Shown: one piece after another, positions 1 to 9,206 of the stretch | Numbering within the stretch: the stretch's first letter is position 1 | How the letters are laid out: every line of letters starts with the position of its first letter | NCBI GenBank assembly: GCA_910584945.1 | Contig: CAJUDY010000012.1 | Coordinates: 11,823-75,822 of the forward strand | Direction: 5' to 3' | DNA length: 64,000 bases | From: an uncultured Lachnospiraceae bacterium | Lineage (GTDB): Bacteria > Bacillota > Clostridia > Lachnospirales > Lachnospiraceae | Notes under the pieces: generated by a model | Database searches by the model: none | Told to the model about the DNA's origin: nothing | What the model saw: the letters and a program-made list of their open reading frames with translations, nothing else | Program-made: the position numbers and the translations under genes

Positions 1-2751
1 ATCCTTCTGTATCCGGCGGCGGAGTTAAACCCGGGAGAGCATCACTGTCAGGGAGTCAGCCTTTTAGAGTACCTGGAAGAGTATCATTCGCTGGTTTTTC
101 TGGACGAGGTGAACCGTCTCTTCGAGCGGGGAGAGACGGTGGAGAAGGAGTATCGTCAGAACTTTGAAAACCGTCTGGAAAAGGGGCAGATTGAGGCCGG
201 GCTGGAAGAGGAGATCTTCGCCTGCGAACAGATCATGTACCGCTTAAACCGGATGAAAGGGGCGGCTTTTGGAACCCTGGAGACAACGGATAAGCGGATG
301 GATTTCAAAAGCCGCTGCCGGCTGGATACCCGATCCATCCAGTCTTACAACGGCCACTTTGAACTGCTGATCAAGGATCTGAAGCGCTGGAAGAGGGAAC
401 AGTATCAGGTCATTCTTATGTGTGCTTCCAGGACCCGGGGAAAGCGTCTGGCAGGGGAACTGCTGGCGGAGGATTTAAACGCTTTCTACAGTGAGGAGGA
501 AGCCCGGGTGGTGCAGCCGGGAGAGATCATGGTGGTCCACGGCAATGTCTTCCGGGGATATGAGTATCCCTTGATCCGTTTTGCCGTCGTGTCGGAGACG
601 GATGTCTTCGGCCGGGAGAAGAAAAAGAAGAAGAAAAAGTTAAAGTCCTATGAAGGACGTAAGATCAGCAGCTTCACGGATTTGTCCATCGGAGATTATG
701 TGGTGCACGAGAATCACGGCTTTGGAATCTACCGGGGCATTGAGAAGATCACGGTGGACAAAACCGTAAAAGACTATATGAAGATCGAGTACAGCAAGGG
801 GGCCTGCCTTTATATTCTCGCCACCCAGCTGGACGCCATTCAAAAGTACGGGAGTGCGGACGCCGGGAAGGCCCCAAGGCTCAATACTCTGGGCGGGCAG
901 GACTGGAAGAAGACCAGGTCGAAGGTAAAAGGCGCCGTTCAGGAGGTGGCAAAAGATCTGGTGGAGCTGTACGCCGCAAGACAGTCGGAAAAAGGGTATG
1001 TCTACGGTCCGGATACCATATGGCAGAGGGAGTTTGAGGAGCTCTTTCCCTATGAGGAGACGGAGGATCAGCAGAAGGCGATCCAGGATGTGAAGAAGGA
1101 CATGGAGAGCAGCAGGATTATGGACCGGCTGATCTGCGGGGATGTGGGCTACGGCAAGACGGAGGTGGCCATCCGCGCGGCGTTCAAGGCGGTGCAGGAG
1201 AGTCGACAGGTGGTGTATCTGGTTCCCACGACCATCCTGGCCCAGCAGCATTACAATACGTTTGTGCAGCGTATGAAGGAATTCCCGGTGCGGACGGACC
1301 TTTTATGCCGCTTCCGTACACCGGGGCAGCAGAAAAAGACGCTGGAAGATTTAAGAAAAGGGCTGGTGGACATTGTAATCGGCACCCACCGGGTGCTCTC
1401 CAAGGATGTGGAGTACAAGGAGCTTGGCCTTCTGATCATCGATGAGGAGCAGCGGTTCGGCGTGGCGGACAAGGAGAAGATCAAGAAGCTCAAGACCAAT
1501 GTGGATGTGCTGACCTTAAGCGCGACGCCGATTCCCCGGACGCTGCATATGAGTCTTGCGGGAATCCGGGATATGAGCGTTCTGGAGGAGCCGCCGATAG
1601 ACCGGATGCCCATACAGACCTATGTCTGCGAGTATGACGAGGAGATGGTCCGGGCAGCGGTCCACCGGGAACTGTCCAGAGAGGGGCAGATCTACTATGT
1701 CTACAACCGGGTGGAGACCATCGCGGACGTCACCCACCGGCTGCAGGAGCTGGTACCGGAGGCCAGCGTGGCCTATGCCCACGGACAGATGAAAGAACAC
1801 GAGCTGGAGAAAATCATGTACGAGTTTATTGAAGGCTCGATTGATGTGCTGGTATCCACGACGATCATTGAGACGGGGATGGACATCTCCAACGTCAATA
1901 CGATCATTATCCACGACGCGGACCGCATGGGCCTGTCCCAGCTCTATCAGCTGCGGGGAAGAGTGGGTCGTGCCAACCGGACCGCTTACGCCTTTTTGCT
2001 GTATAAGAAAGACAAGATGTTAAAAGAAGTGGCGGAGAAGCGTCTCCATGCCATCCGGGAGTACTCCGATCTGGGAAGCGGTTTCAAGATCGCCATGCGG
2101 GATATGGAGATCCGGGGAGTGGGTACGCTTCTGGGACAGAGACAGCATGGCCATATGCAGGCGGTGGGCTACAATCTGTACTGCAAGATGCTCAACGAAG
2201 CGGTGCGCCGGATGAAGGGCGAGGAAAAGGTCGAAGAGGAAGACTTTGAGACCGTGGCGGATTTGCAGATCGACGCCTATATTCCGGATTCCTATATCCG
2301 CAACGAGGCCGTGAAGCTGGACATCTACCGCCGGATTGCGGCGGTGGAAAATGAGGAGGAGCAGGAAGATATGCTGGAGGAGTTGATCGACCGCTTTGGG
2401 GAGCCGCCGAAGTCCGTACTGAATCTTCTTGAGATTACGAAACTTCGGGGGCAGGCCCACGAGCTTTATATAAAGGAGATCAAAGGGAGAGCAGACCGGA
2501 TCGTATTCACGATGTATGAGAAGGCAGCGATTTACCCGGCGCGGATACCGGAACTGATCTCCGGTATGGGTTCTTCCATGATTTTCAAAAAGTCGGAACC
2601 GGTGCAGTTTATTTACGAGGTGAACAGACGGAAGCAGAAGGCAGAACAAGACCTTCTGAGCCTGACCGGGGAGATCCTCAATAAGATGAAGATCCTGCTG
2701 GAATCGCAAGAAAAGCAGCAGAATATGGATGCAGGAGCAAGTGACAGATGA
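1..2751 (+). CDS. mfd: Transcription-repair coupling factor Mfd, 5' end cut by the window
   Basis: ATP-dependent translocase that removes stalled RNA polymerase at DNA lesions and recruits UvrA. The reading frame is open from base 1, so the N-terminal UvrB-like part lies partly outside the window. Visible in order: the end of the UvrB-like region, a lysine-rich linker near base 620, the CarD-like RNA polymerase interaction domain ([10 protein letters not shown]), the RecG-like helicase with Walker [10 protein letters not shown] and DEEQ box, the QLRGRVGR motif, and the C-terminal TRCF domain. The stop overlaps the next start (ATGA). Family identity is very secure. Gene order with spoVT downstream resembles Bacillus. 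Confidence 0.97.
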   Translation: MLLYPAAELNPGEHHCQGVSLLEYLEEYHSLVFLDEVNRLFERGETVEKEYRQNFENRLEKGQIEAGLEEEIFACEQIMYRLNRMKGAAFGTLETTDKRMDFKSRCRLDTRSIQSYNGHFELLIKDLKRWKREQYQVILMCASRTRGKRLAGELLAEDLNAFYSEEEARVVQPGEIMVVHGNVFRGYEYPLIRFAVVSETDVFGREKKKKKKKLKSYEGRKISSFTDLSIGDYVVHENHGFGIYRGIEKITVDKTVKDYMKIEYSKGACLYILATQLDAIQKYGSADAGKAPRLNTLGGQDWKKTRSKVKGAVQEVAKDLVELYAARQSEKGYVYGPDTIWQREFEELFPYEETEDQQKAIQDVKKDMESSRIMDRLICGDVGYGKTEVAIRAAFKAVQESRQVVYLVPTTILAQQHYNTFVQRMKEFPVRTDLLCRFRTPGQQKKTLEDLRKGLVDIVIGTHRVLSKDVEYKELGLLIIDEEQRFGVADKEKIKKLKTNVDVLTLSATPIPRTLHMSLAGIRDMSVLEEPPIDRMPIQTYVCEYDEEMVRAAVHRELSREGQIYYVYNRVETIADVTHRLQELVPEASVAYAHGQMKEHELEKIMYEFIEGSIDVLVSTTIIETGMDISNVNTIIIHDADRMGLSQLYQLRGRVGRANRTAYAFLLYKKDKMLKEVAEKRLHAIREYSDLGSGFKIAMRDMEIRGVGTLLGQRQHGHMQAVGYNLYCKMLNEAVRRMKGEEKVEEEDFETVADLQIDAYIPDSYIRNEAVKLDIYRRIAAVENEEEQEDMLEELIDRFGEPPKSVLNLLEITKLRGQAHELYIKEIKGRADRIVFTMYEKAAIYPARIPELISGMGSSMIFKKSEPVQFIYEVNRRKQKAEQDLLSLTGEILNKMKILLESQEKQQNMDAGASDR

Positions 2752-3758
2752 AAAAAGGATTAAAAGCGATCCTGTTCGTCCTCTGCATGTCCCTTCTGGG
2801 CTGCGGACGTGAGACTTCCGCAGAGGACCCGGCGGCGTTCCTGGTGAACGGGGAGCCGGTGGGGCTTCGGGAGTGGAATTTTTACGTGCGGATGAACCAG
2901 ATGCAGTGGGAGAAGGTGTGGCTTAATGCTTACGGAGACGACATGTGGAGTCAGACGGCGGACGAGGAAAAAGGGACGACCATGGCGGAGCAGCTGAAAG
3001 AAGAAGTGATGGAGTCCATCTGCCGGATTCACCTGGCCTGCCAGCACGCGGAAGAGTACGGGGTCTCTCTGGACGAAGGGAAAAAGCAGGAGATCAGGGA
3101 GCGGGCGGCGTCCTTTATGGAGGGATATCACGAGGCCCTTCTTGCCTATGCGGGAGCCGACGAAGATTTTGTCTTCGAGCAGCTCTCCGGACGGGAGCTG
3201 TCCTTTCTGGTGGCCGAGGCCTGCGTGGCGGACTATGAACCGGAGATTTCGGAAGAGGATGTGCGCCGGGAAGGAATCTTATATGTGCTGATCTCCACCA
3301 CCGGGCTTCGGGATGCGGAAGGAAATCTGGAACCTTTTTCTCAGGAAGAAGTCGAGCGGCGTACCCAGGTGGCGAAGGATGTGTGCGAGGCGGCGCGAGA
3401 GAGCGGGGATCTTCAGGCAGCGGCGGAAGCGGAAGGACTGACACCGATCAAAGGGAGTATGGGAAAGAGCAATGAGGGAGACGGTCAGGAGCCCCGGATG
3501 CTGGACGCGGCCAGAGCGCTTAAGGTGGGGGAGATCTCAGACCCCGTCTGGACGGAAGAAGGATGGTTCCTGGTGCAGCACACCAGCGATTATGACGAGG
3601 AAGGAACCGCTTATTACCGGGAACGCCTGATCCGCCGGGCCAGAGAAGAAGAATATGAGAGAATTTACGACGGGTGGCGAAAAGAGGCGCAGATCACGGT
3701 CCATCAGGAGGTTCTTGACCAGGTGGATGTGAAAATTGTGTTAAAGGAGTTGCTCTGA
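2748..3758 (+). CDS. PrsA/SurA-like foldase lipoprotein (first of two)
   Basis: 336 residues with a lipoprotein signal ending in LLGC (lipidated Cys near residue 19). A SurA-N-like helical region follows, then a weak parvulin-like part (ESGDLQAAAEAEG, KVGEISDPVWTEEGWFLVQ). Such proteins help fold exported proteins on the outer face of the membrane. The start overlaps the mfd stop by four bases, so the two are translationally coupled. It is a paralogue of the next gene: both share a VNFYxR/WNFYVR stretch after the first strand and the ESGDLQAAA segment. Peptidyl-prolyl isomerase activity is not certain because the parvulin core is divergent. Confidence 0.8.
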   Translation: MKKGLKAILFVLCMSLLGCGRETSAEDPAAFLVNGEPVGLREWNFYVRMNQMQWEKVWLNAYGDDMWSQTADEEKGTTMAEQLKEEVMESICRIHLACQHAEEYGVSLDEGKKQEIRERAASFMEGYHEALLAYAGADEDFVFEQLSGRELSFLVAEACVADYEPEISEEDVRREGILYVLISTTGLRDAEGNLEPFSQEEVERRTQVAKDVCEAARESGDLQAAAEAEGLTPIKGSMGKSNEGDGQEPRMLDAARALKVGEISDPVWTEEGWFLVQHTSDYDEEGTAYYRERLIRRAREEEYERIYDGWRKEAQITVHQEVLDQVDVKIVLKELL

Positions 3759-3815
3759 GTATGAAAAAAGTTTATAATCAAAGGAAAACCTGTACAATGA
3801 GGAGGACAATGTGGT

Positions 3816-4910
3816 ATGAAAAAGCATAAGGCGGGATGTCTGATCCTTCTGTTCGCGATGACGGCGGCGCTGACCGGATGCTCCGGAACGAATAAAACAG
3901 ACAACAAGGCAGAGGCGATCAATGTGGGCGGGATATCCGTCCCTCTTGGAGAAGTGAACTTTTATCTGCGCTACCAGCAGACCCAGATGCAGGGGATGTA
4001 CGGCGCGTACTTCGGCGAAGACTTTATGAATCAGGATCTTATGGGAATGGGTACCCCTTACGGCGAGACCATAAGAGATACGGTTGTAGAGACCATGGAA
4101 GAATATTATGTGGTGGAGGCTCATGCAGAGGAGCTTGGGGTTTCCCTGACCGATGAGGAGAACGGGAAGATCAAGGAGGCGGCCCAGGCTTTTCTGGCTG
4201 CCAATGACAGCAAGACGTTAAAGGCCATGTCGGCGGATGAGGCGACGGTCAGCCATGTGCTTTCCCTTATGACGCTGCAGGCAAAGGTCTATGACAACCG
4301 GGCGGCGACCATTGACACGGAAGTGGATGAGGAGGAGATCGCGCAGAAGAGAATCGGTTATGTACTGAATTCCTTAGCTGGTACCACCGATGAGGAGGGC
4401 AATGTCATCGAGCTGACAGAGGAGGAGAAGGCAGAGAAGCGGGCCCAGATGGAGACTTTGCTGTCCGCCGCGAAAGAAAGCGGCGACCTTCAGGCAGCGG
4501 CGGACGCGCAGTCGCTGAGTTATTCGAACCTGACTTACGGGAAGGACGGCAGCAGCCTTGATGAGGCGGTGGAAAATGCGGCGAATGCTCTCTCGGAGGG
4601 GGAATGTTCCGATCTGATTGAGACGGAGAACGGTTACTACATCGTCTGCCTGGAAAGCGCGTTTGACGAAGAGGCAACCGAGACGGCAAGACAGAACGAG
4701 CTGAACCAGAGGGAGCGGGACGCTTACGACAACTGGTATACCCCTCTTTCGGAGAGCGCAGAGATCACCACCAACGACGAAGCGATCCAGACGCTGACCT
4801 TTGAGCGCATCTTCAGCCAGCCAGTGGAAGAAGAGCCGGAGGCAGCGGAAGATTTGGAGACGACAGACAGCGAAGACGGTTCGGAAGCGTCAGGAGAGGA
4901 AACAGAATGA
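3816..4910 (+). CDS. PrsA/SurA-like foldase lipoprotein (second of two)
   Basis: 364 residues with lipobox LTGC. The layout is like its upstream paralogue: SurA-N-like helical domain, then a parvulin-like segment (ESGDLQAAADAQ, ENGYYIVCLES), then an acidic Glu/Ser-rich tail that may span the cell wall. The start is preceded by AGGAGG ten bases upstream. Likely an extracytoplasmic folding factor. The final codons overlap the next start (ATGA), which suggests one transcript from mfd through pncB. Isomerase activity is inferred from family only. Confidence 0.8.
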   Translation: MKKHKAGCLILLFAMTAALTGCSGTNKTDNKAEAINVGGISVPLGEVNFYLRYQQTQMQGMYGAYFGEDFMNQDLMGMGTPYGETIRDTVVETMEEYYVVEAHAEELGVSLTDEENGKIKEAAQAFLAANDSKTLKAMSADEATVSHVLSLMTLQAKVYDNRAATIDTEVDEEEIAQKRIGYVLNSLAGTTDEEGNVIELTEEEKAEKRAQMETLLSAAKESGDLQAAADAQSLSYSNLTYGKDGSSLDEAVENAANALSEGECSDLIETENGYYIVCLESAFDEEATETARQNELNQRERDAYDNWYTPLSESAEITTNDEAIQTLTFERIFSQPVEEEPEAAEDLETTDSEDGSEASGEETE

Positions 4911-6601
4911 AAAGAATGACAGCCCGCATATTGTGGGCTGTCTGTATAGTTGGGACAATCACAGGAGGCTATGCAAAGAGAGTGACTATGCAGGCGGCCA
5001 GGGTAACGGAAAAAGTGGCCGCGAAGCAGGCGGCAGAGGATGAGCATTTTGCGGTCAGGGAAGCATCGGTGGAGATCATCCCGGGGCCGGATGAAAAGCC
5101 GGAGGGGTACGAAAGAGGATCTGCAAAGACTGCCCCAAAAGACAGCGTGCAGGAAGTACAACCGAATCCGGCGGAAGGAGAAAAAAGCGTATCTTTGACA
5201 GCTCAATCCAGGGAGGAAGAGCGGGAAGAAGAAAAAGGGTCCTTCCCATCGTTCGTGTTCCGGGCAGAAGACGCACAGGAAGACGTTCGGCGTACTGGCA
5301 TAGAGTGTGTGAAGACCAGTCATCCGAAAGACAGCGCTTTGGGGGACCGGGCGCTCTTAGGAGAGGCATATGAAAATACGGTGAATTTTGTGCCTTCCAG
5401 AAAGGAAGAGAAAACCGAGACCATATATGTAAAAACCGTGGTGGATGCAGACGATCCGACTACCTACCAGACGGTAAAAAAGGAAGTACTGCTCCCGGTC
5501 CAATATGTGAATCGCGCCGGAGATGTCCGATACGAATATAAAGACGGAAGCTGGTATGAATATCTATATGGCAGTGGGGATATCATTTTAGATGAACAAA
5601 ATGAAAAGCTGGCGCTTCAGCTTTTGAACCTGGACGGTTCTTATAACGAATATGAGATTATGGAGGTGAAGCATACAGTAAAACCAGGAGACGGCGGCGA
5701 TATGCAGTATGAGTATCACGTGCGTTACCGCCGTACCATAAAGTGGAACCAGAAGCCGGAAGAATTAGACAGCCTGCAGCGCGGAGGACTGCTCAAAGCC
5801 TCGGACACGGTGAAGGTCGAGGTGGAAGAAAAAGTTCCGGTTATTATGGAGGAGCAGATCGGAACCGGAAGCTATGATTATTATGGCTGGCAGACGCTGG
5901 AAGGCGACACCTACTATTTTGACGAGGAAGGCAAGAAGGTTACCGGGTCCCAGGTGATACAGGGGATCCGGCATGAATTTGATGAAAATGGCATAAAGAT
6001 CAGCCGCACAGGCGTGAGGGTCTCGGAGGAAAACGGGGACATTGACTGGATGAGTGTGCGCGGGGCCGGTGTGGATTTTGCGATGATTCGCTGTGCATAC
6101 CGAACTCCGGAAGAAGGAATACTGAAGACAGACGCAAGAGCAGAAGAGAATATAGAGGCCGCAAAAGCGGCAGGGATGGAGACCGTACTTTTTGTCTCCT
6201 CCCGTGCAACTACCAAAAGAGATGCGATGGAGGCGGCAGATTTTGCGGCCATGATGGCTGAACGTCACGGACTGACCGGATGCATTGCACTCATGATTCC
6301 AGAGGAGGCTTTAGAGACCGCCCCGGACAGTCAGACGGCTTTCGCAAAGGCGTTCTGTCAGGTGGTGGATTCGTTTGGTTTTCGGCCTGCAGTCTGCGCA
6401 GATGCGGATTGGCTGAATAAAAATTTAAAGATGGAAGAGCTTGACGGATGTCTGTTCTGGATCTCGCAGTATGATACGAAGATCACTTATACCGGGCCGT
6501 ATGAATTCTGGCTCTACACAGACTGCGGTTCTGTGAATGGTATAAGCGGCTATACAGGCTTGATAATCAGCCATGGAGAATTAGGAGGGACTTCCAAATG
6601 A
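4907..6601 (+). CDS. Exported GH25-like protein with degenerate active site
   Basis: 564 residues. A short hydrophobic N-terminus (signal or anchor) is followed by a long charged low-complexity region and a central beta-rich part of unknown family. Next comes a cell-wall-binding-like repeat (residues about 327-366, GWQTLEGDTYYFDEEG) and a C-terminal GH25 lysozyme-like domain (about 369-560). The fold signature is clear: IDWMSVRGAGVDFAMIR and the late FWISQYD...GSVNGISGY. The residues expected for catalysis are changed: the usual DVS-x-x-QG reads RVSEENG at 371-377, and the usual DxE strand reads ALMIPEE at 461-467. I infer a non-catalytic wall-binding protein. It sits between foldase genes and pncB with overlapping ends. 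Confidence 0.75.
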   Translation: MKRMTARILWAVCIVGTITGGYAKRVTMQAARVTEKVAAKQAAEDEHFAVREASVEIIPGPDEKPEGYERGSAKTAPKDSVQEVQPNPAEGEKSVSLTAQSREEEREEEKGSFPSFVFRAEDAQEDVRRTGIECVKTSHPKDSALGDRALLGEAYENTVNFVPSRKEEKTETIYVKTVVDADDPTTYQTVKKEVLLPVQYVNRAGDVRYEYKDGSWYEYLYGSGDIILDEQNEKLALQLLNLDGSYNEYEIMEVKHTVKPGDGGDMQYEYHVRYRRTIKWNQKPEELDSLQRGGLLKASDTVKVEVEEKVPVIMEEQIGTGSYDYYGWQTLEGDTYYFDEEGKKVTGSQVIQGIRHEFDENGIKISRTGVRVSEENGDIDWMSVRGAGVDFAMIRCAYRTPEEGILKTDARAEENIEAAKAAGMETVLFVSSRATTKRDAMEAADFAAMMAERHGLTGCIALMIPEEALETAPDSQTAFAKAFCQVVDSFGFRPAVCADADWLNKNLKMEELDGCLFWISQYDTKITYTGPYEFWLYTDCGSVNGISGYTGLIISHGELGGTSK

Positions 6602-8055
6602 GCACAACACGAAACCTTACACTTATGACCGACCTGTACGAATTGACCATGATGCAGGGATATTTTAAAAATCCGGTGCAGGAGGCCGTGATTTTTGACG
6701 CGTTTTACCGTACCAACCCCTGCGGAAACGGATTTGCCATTGCAGCAGGTCTGGACCAGATGATTGATTATATCAAAAATCTGCATTTTTCCCAGGAAGA
6801 TATTGTCTATCTTCGAAGCGTCGGCGTCTTTGATGAGGATTTTCTGGAATATTTGGGTGATTTCCACTTCAGCGGAGACATTTATGCTATTCCGGAGGGC
6901 ACGGTAGTTTTCCCGAGAGAGCCGCTTGTAAAAGTCATTGCGCCGATTATGGAAGCGCAGCTGGTGGAGACTGCCATACTGACCATTATCAATCATCAGA
7001 GTCTGATCGCCACCAAGGCGGCCAGAGTAGTGAACGCGGCCAGAGGGGACGGCATCATGGAGTTCGGCCTGCGCAGGGCTCAGGGAGCGGACGCCGGCGT
7101 CTACGGGGCGCGGGCAGCCATGATCGGCGGCTGCATCGGCACCTCCAATGTACTGACCGGCAAGCTTTTTGACGTGCCGGTACTGGGGACCCATGCTCAC
7201 AGCTGGATCATGAGTTTTCCGGATGAATATACAGCTTTTAAGACTTATGCGAAATTGTATCCCAACGCCTGCACCCTTCTGGTGGACACTTACGATACGC
7301 TGAAATCCGGAGTTCCCAATGCGATCCGGGTATTCAAGGAGATGCGGAAGGAGAAGCGGCTCAACGGCCGTTATGGAATCCGCCTGGACAGCGGGGATCT
7401 GGCTTATCTGTCCAAGGAGGCAAGGAAGATGCTGGATGCGGCAGGCTTCCATGATGCGGTGATCTCGGCTTCCAGCGATCTGGATGAGTATCTGATCGAC
7501 AGCTTAAAGACCCAGGGCGCCAAGATTACTTCCTGGGGGGTGGGAACGAATCTGATCACATCCAAAGACTGTCCGGCTTTCGGCGGCGTTTATAAGCTGG
7601 CGGCAGTGAAGATCGGAGACGGGGAGTTTGTCCCCAAGATCAAGCTTTCCGAGAACACGGAAAAAATCACGAATCCGGGGAATAAGACTGTATACCGCAT
7701 TTATGAAAAAGCCAATGGAAAGCTGAAAGCAGATTTGATCAGTCTGGTGGATGACGTCTTTGACGAATCGAAAGATCTGGTGATTTTTGATCCTCTGGAG
7801 ACCTGGAAAAAGACCCATTTAAAAGGCGGCACTTACACGATGAAGGAACTGATGGTTCCGGTATTCCTGAAGGGTGAATGCGTCTATGAATCGCCTTCGG
7901 TCATGGATATCCGTCAGTATTGTATCGAAGAACAGAATACGCTGTGGGACGAGACGAAACGTCTGGTAAATCCCCATGAAGTGTATGTGGATCTGTCGGA
8001 CCGGCTGCATGAGATGAAGACCGAGCTTTTAAACAAAATGCATCCCTTCAATTAA
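6598..8055 (+). CDS. pncB: Nicotinate phosphoribosyltransferase
   Basis: 485 residues. Joins nicotinate and PRPP to nicotinate mononucleotide in the NAD salvage (Preiss-Handler) route. Family signatures: N-terminal LMTDLYELTMMQGY, FDAFYRTNPCGNGF, GLRRAQGADAG, GTHAHSWIMSF and RLDSGDLAYLS. Length fits the long bacterial form. The start overlaps the preceding stop and has AGGAGGG upstream. No separate promoter is evident, so it is probably co-transcribed with the upstream exported-protein genes. Confidence 0.96.
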   Translation: MSTTRNLTLMTDLYELTMMQGYFKNPVQEAVIFDAFYRTNPCGNGFAIAAGLDQMIDYIKNLHFSQEDIVYLRSVGVFDEDFLEYLGDFHFSGDIYAIPEGTVVFPREPLVKVIAPIMEAQLVETAILTIINHQSLIATKAARVVNAARGDGIMEFGLRRAQGADAGVYGARAAMIGGCIGTSNVLTGKLFDVPVLGTHAHSWIMSFPDEYTAFKTYAKLYPNACTLLVDTYDTLKSGVPNAIRVFKEMRKEKRLNGRYGIRLDSGDLAYLSKEARKMLDAAGFHDAVISASSDLDEYLIDSLKTQGAKITSWGVGTNLITSKDCPAFGGVYKLAAVKIGDGEFVPKIKLSENTEKITNPGNKTVYRIYEKANGKLKADLISLVDDVFDESKDLVIFDPLETWKKTHLKGGTYTMKELMVPVFLKGECVYESPSVMDIRQYCIEEQNTLWDETKRLVNPHEVYVDLSDRLHEMKTELLNKMHPFN

Positions 8056-8076
8056 GCGCATTAGTTGTAAAGACCA

Positions 8077-8106
8077 TGCATATAAATCCAATTCTTACAA
8101 ATACTA
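8077..8106 (+). promoter_or_regulatory. Candidate sigma-G/sigma-F promoter for spoVT
   Basis: TGCATA at 8077-8082 and AATACTA at 8100-8106, 17 bases apart. The Bacillus forespore sigma-G consensus is close to gHATR, 17-18 bases, CATHHTA. Bacillus spoVT is transcribed by sigma-G, which makes this placement plausible. It lies 65 bases before the spoVT start. This is motif matching only. Confidence 0.45.
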
Positions 8107-8170
8107 GATGCAGATGATTTGTGAAAACACGAAATCGATATTGTATTATAAGACATTGGAGGAAACGTGT

Positions 8171-8719
8171 ATGAAAGCAACAGGAATTGTACGTCGGATC
8201 GATGATCTTGGCAGGGTTGTGGTGCCAAAAGAGATCCGGCGTACATTGAGGATTCGGGAAGGCGACCCGTTAGAGATCTTTACGGATCGGGAGGGAGAGA
8301 TCATCCTGAAAAAATATTCCCCCATCGGAGAATTATCCGCATTCGCCAAACAGTATGCGGAAAGTCTGGCACAGACGACCGGACATATGGTATGTGTGAC
8401 AGACCGGGACGCCATCATCGCCACCGCGGGAGGCGCCAAGAAGGATTATCATGGAAAATCAATCAGCCCTCAGCTGGAGCAGCTGATCCAGGAGCGGGAG
8501 AGCCTGCAGGCTTCCGCCATAGAGCGCAAATTCATTCCGGTGATTCAGGAAGAGATGGATGGAATTGCCACAGAAACGATCTGCCCGGTGATCAGTGAAG
8601 GAGATGCCATCGGTGCGGTGATTCTCCTGGGAAAGGATGTGCGGACGAAGATGGGAGAAGTAGAGCAGAAGGTGGCTGCTTCCGCCGCCGGTTTTCTCGG
8701 CCGCCAGATGGAGCAGTAA
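8171..8719 (+). CDS. spoVT: Stage V sporulation protein T (AbrB-type regulator)
   Basis: 182 residues. Forespore transcription regulator: N-terminal AbrB/SpoVT swapped-hairpin DNA-binding domain (MKATGIVRRIDDLGRVVVPK), then a GAF-like C-terminal domain. The start at 8171 is chosen because it gives the canonical MKATGIVRR N-terminus and has GGAGGAA six bases upstream; longer in-frame starts lack this. Neighbourhood with mfd matches Bacillus. A strong hairpin terminator follows directly. Confidence 0.95.
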   Translation: MKATGIVRRIDDLGRVVVPKEIRRTLRIREGDPLEIFTDREGEIILKKYSPIGELSAFAKQYAESLAQTTGHMVCVTDRDAIIATAGGAKKDYHGKSISPQLEQLIQERESLQASAIERKFIPVIQEEMDGIATETICPVISEGDAIGAVILLGKDVRTKMGEVEQKVAASAAGFLGRQMEQ

Positions 8720-8729
8720 CCGTAAAAAT

Positions 8730-8757
8730 AAGGAATCCGGCCGGATTCCTTTTGCTT
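8730..8757 (+). terminator. Terminator after spoVT
   Basis: Perfect 11-bp inverted repeat AAGGAATCCGG/CCGGATTCCTT followed by a T-rich stretch (TTTGCTTTTG), 10 bases after the spoVT stop. Confidence 0.85.
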
Positions 8758-8759
8758 TT

Positions 8760-8860
8760 GAGGGAGTGGGGGACTTTCAGGGTTCCCCTGCCAAAGAAAA
8801 GGCTTCTGCATCCGCAAAAGCCTGTAAATTCGAGGGAGTGGGGACTCTTTCGAGCCCCCT
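8760..8860. repeat. Short duplicated hairpin unit
   Basis: GAGGGAGTGGG occurs at 8760-8770 and again at 8832-8842, 72 bases apart, each starting a G/C hairpin; the second is GGGGACTC-TTTC-GAGCCCC. Between them is another hairpin with arms AGGCTT/AAGCCT. The stretch 8758-9032 holds no gene I can support; 8940-9030 is very AT-rich. Confidence 0.5.
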
Positions 8861-9032
8861 AAAGTGTTATGAATGAAATACTGATGTGTTCCTGTTACGA
8901 GTATTATCATAACAGGTAATTGTGACCAAAGTGTATCGTGGAGATAAAGGTTTTCTAAAAATAGAAAAGAAATACAAAAGAAAAAAGGAAGATTTTTTAT
9001 AAAAAATTATTTGAAAAAATTGAAAAAAATGC

Positions 9033-9061
9033 TTGCTTTTTTTCACAGGATGGCGTATAAT
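9033..9061 (+). promoter_or_regulatory. Promoter of the tRNA-Gln gene
   Basis: TTGCTT at 9033-9038, 17-base spacer, TATAAT at 9056-9061, preceded by a long A/T-rich UP-like stretch. The predicted start is about 12 bases before the tRNA. Confidence 0.8.
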
Positions 9062-9079
9062 AACAAACGTTGAATACGA

Positions 9080-9151
9080 AGGGCTATCGCCAAACGGTAA
9101 GGCAACGGACTCTGACTCCGTCATTTCAAGGTTCGAATCCTTGTAGCCCTG
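9080..9151 (+). tRNA. tRNA-Gln (anticodon CTG)
   Basis: Cloverleaf readable by hand: acceptor AGGGCTA (9080-9086) pairs with TAGCCCT (9144-9150), with discriminator G at 9151. The anticodon arm is ACGGA-CTCTGAC-TCCGT, giving anticodon CTG. The T arm loop is GTTCGAATC. No CCA is encoded. It is a single-gene unit with its own promoter and terminator. Confidence 0.96.
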
Positions 9152-9156
9152 TTTTT

Positions 9157-9188
9157 AAAGGACTTTCTCTTATGAGAAAGTCCTTTTT
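9157..9188 (+). terminator. Terminator of tRNA-Gln
   Basis: Perfect 13-bp stem AAAGGACTTTCTC / GAGAAAGTCCTTT with a 4-base loop, ending in a T run. It starts five bases after the tRNA. Confidence 0.9.
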
Positions 9189-9206
9189 CCGTGGAGGAAA
9201 CAGTTT

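Noticed and set aside
2020..2709. Long open frame on the minus strand inside mfd
   Set aside because: Shadow of the mfd frame; no ribosome site and no recognisable protein.
8108..8170. Upstream in-frame ATG of spoVT as the true start
   Set aside because: The extension is not family-like, and the strong ribosome site points to 8171.
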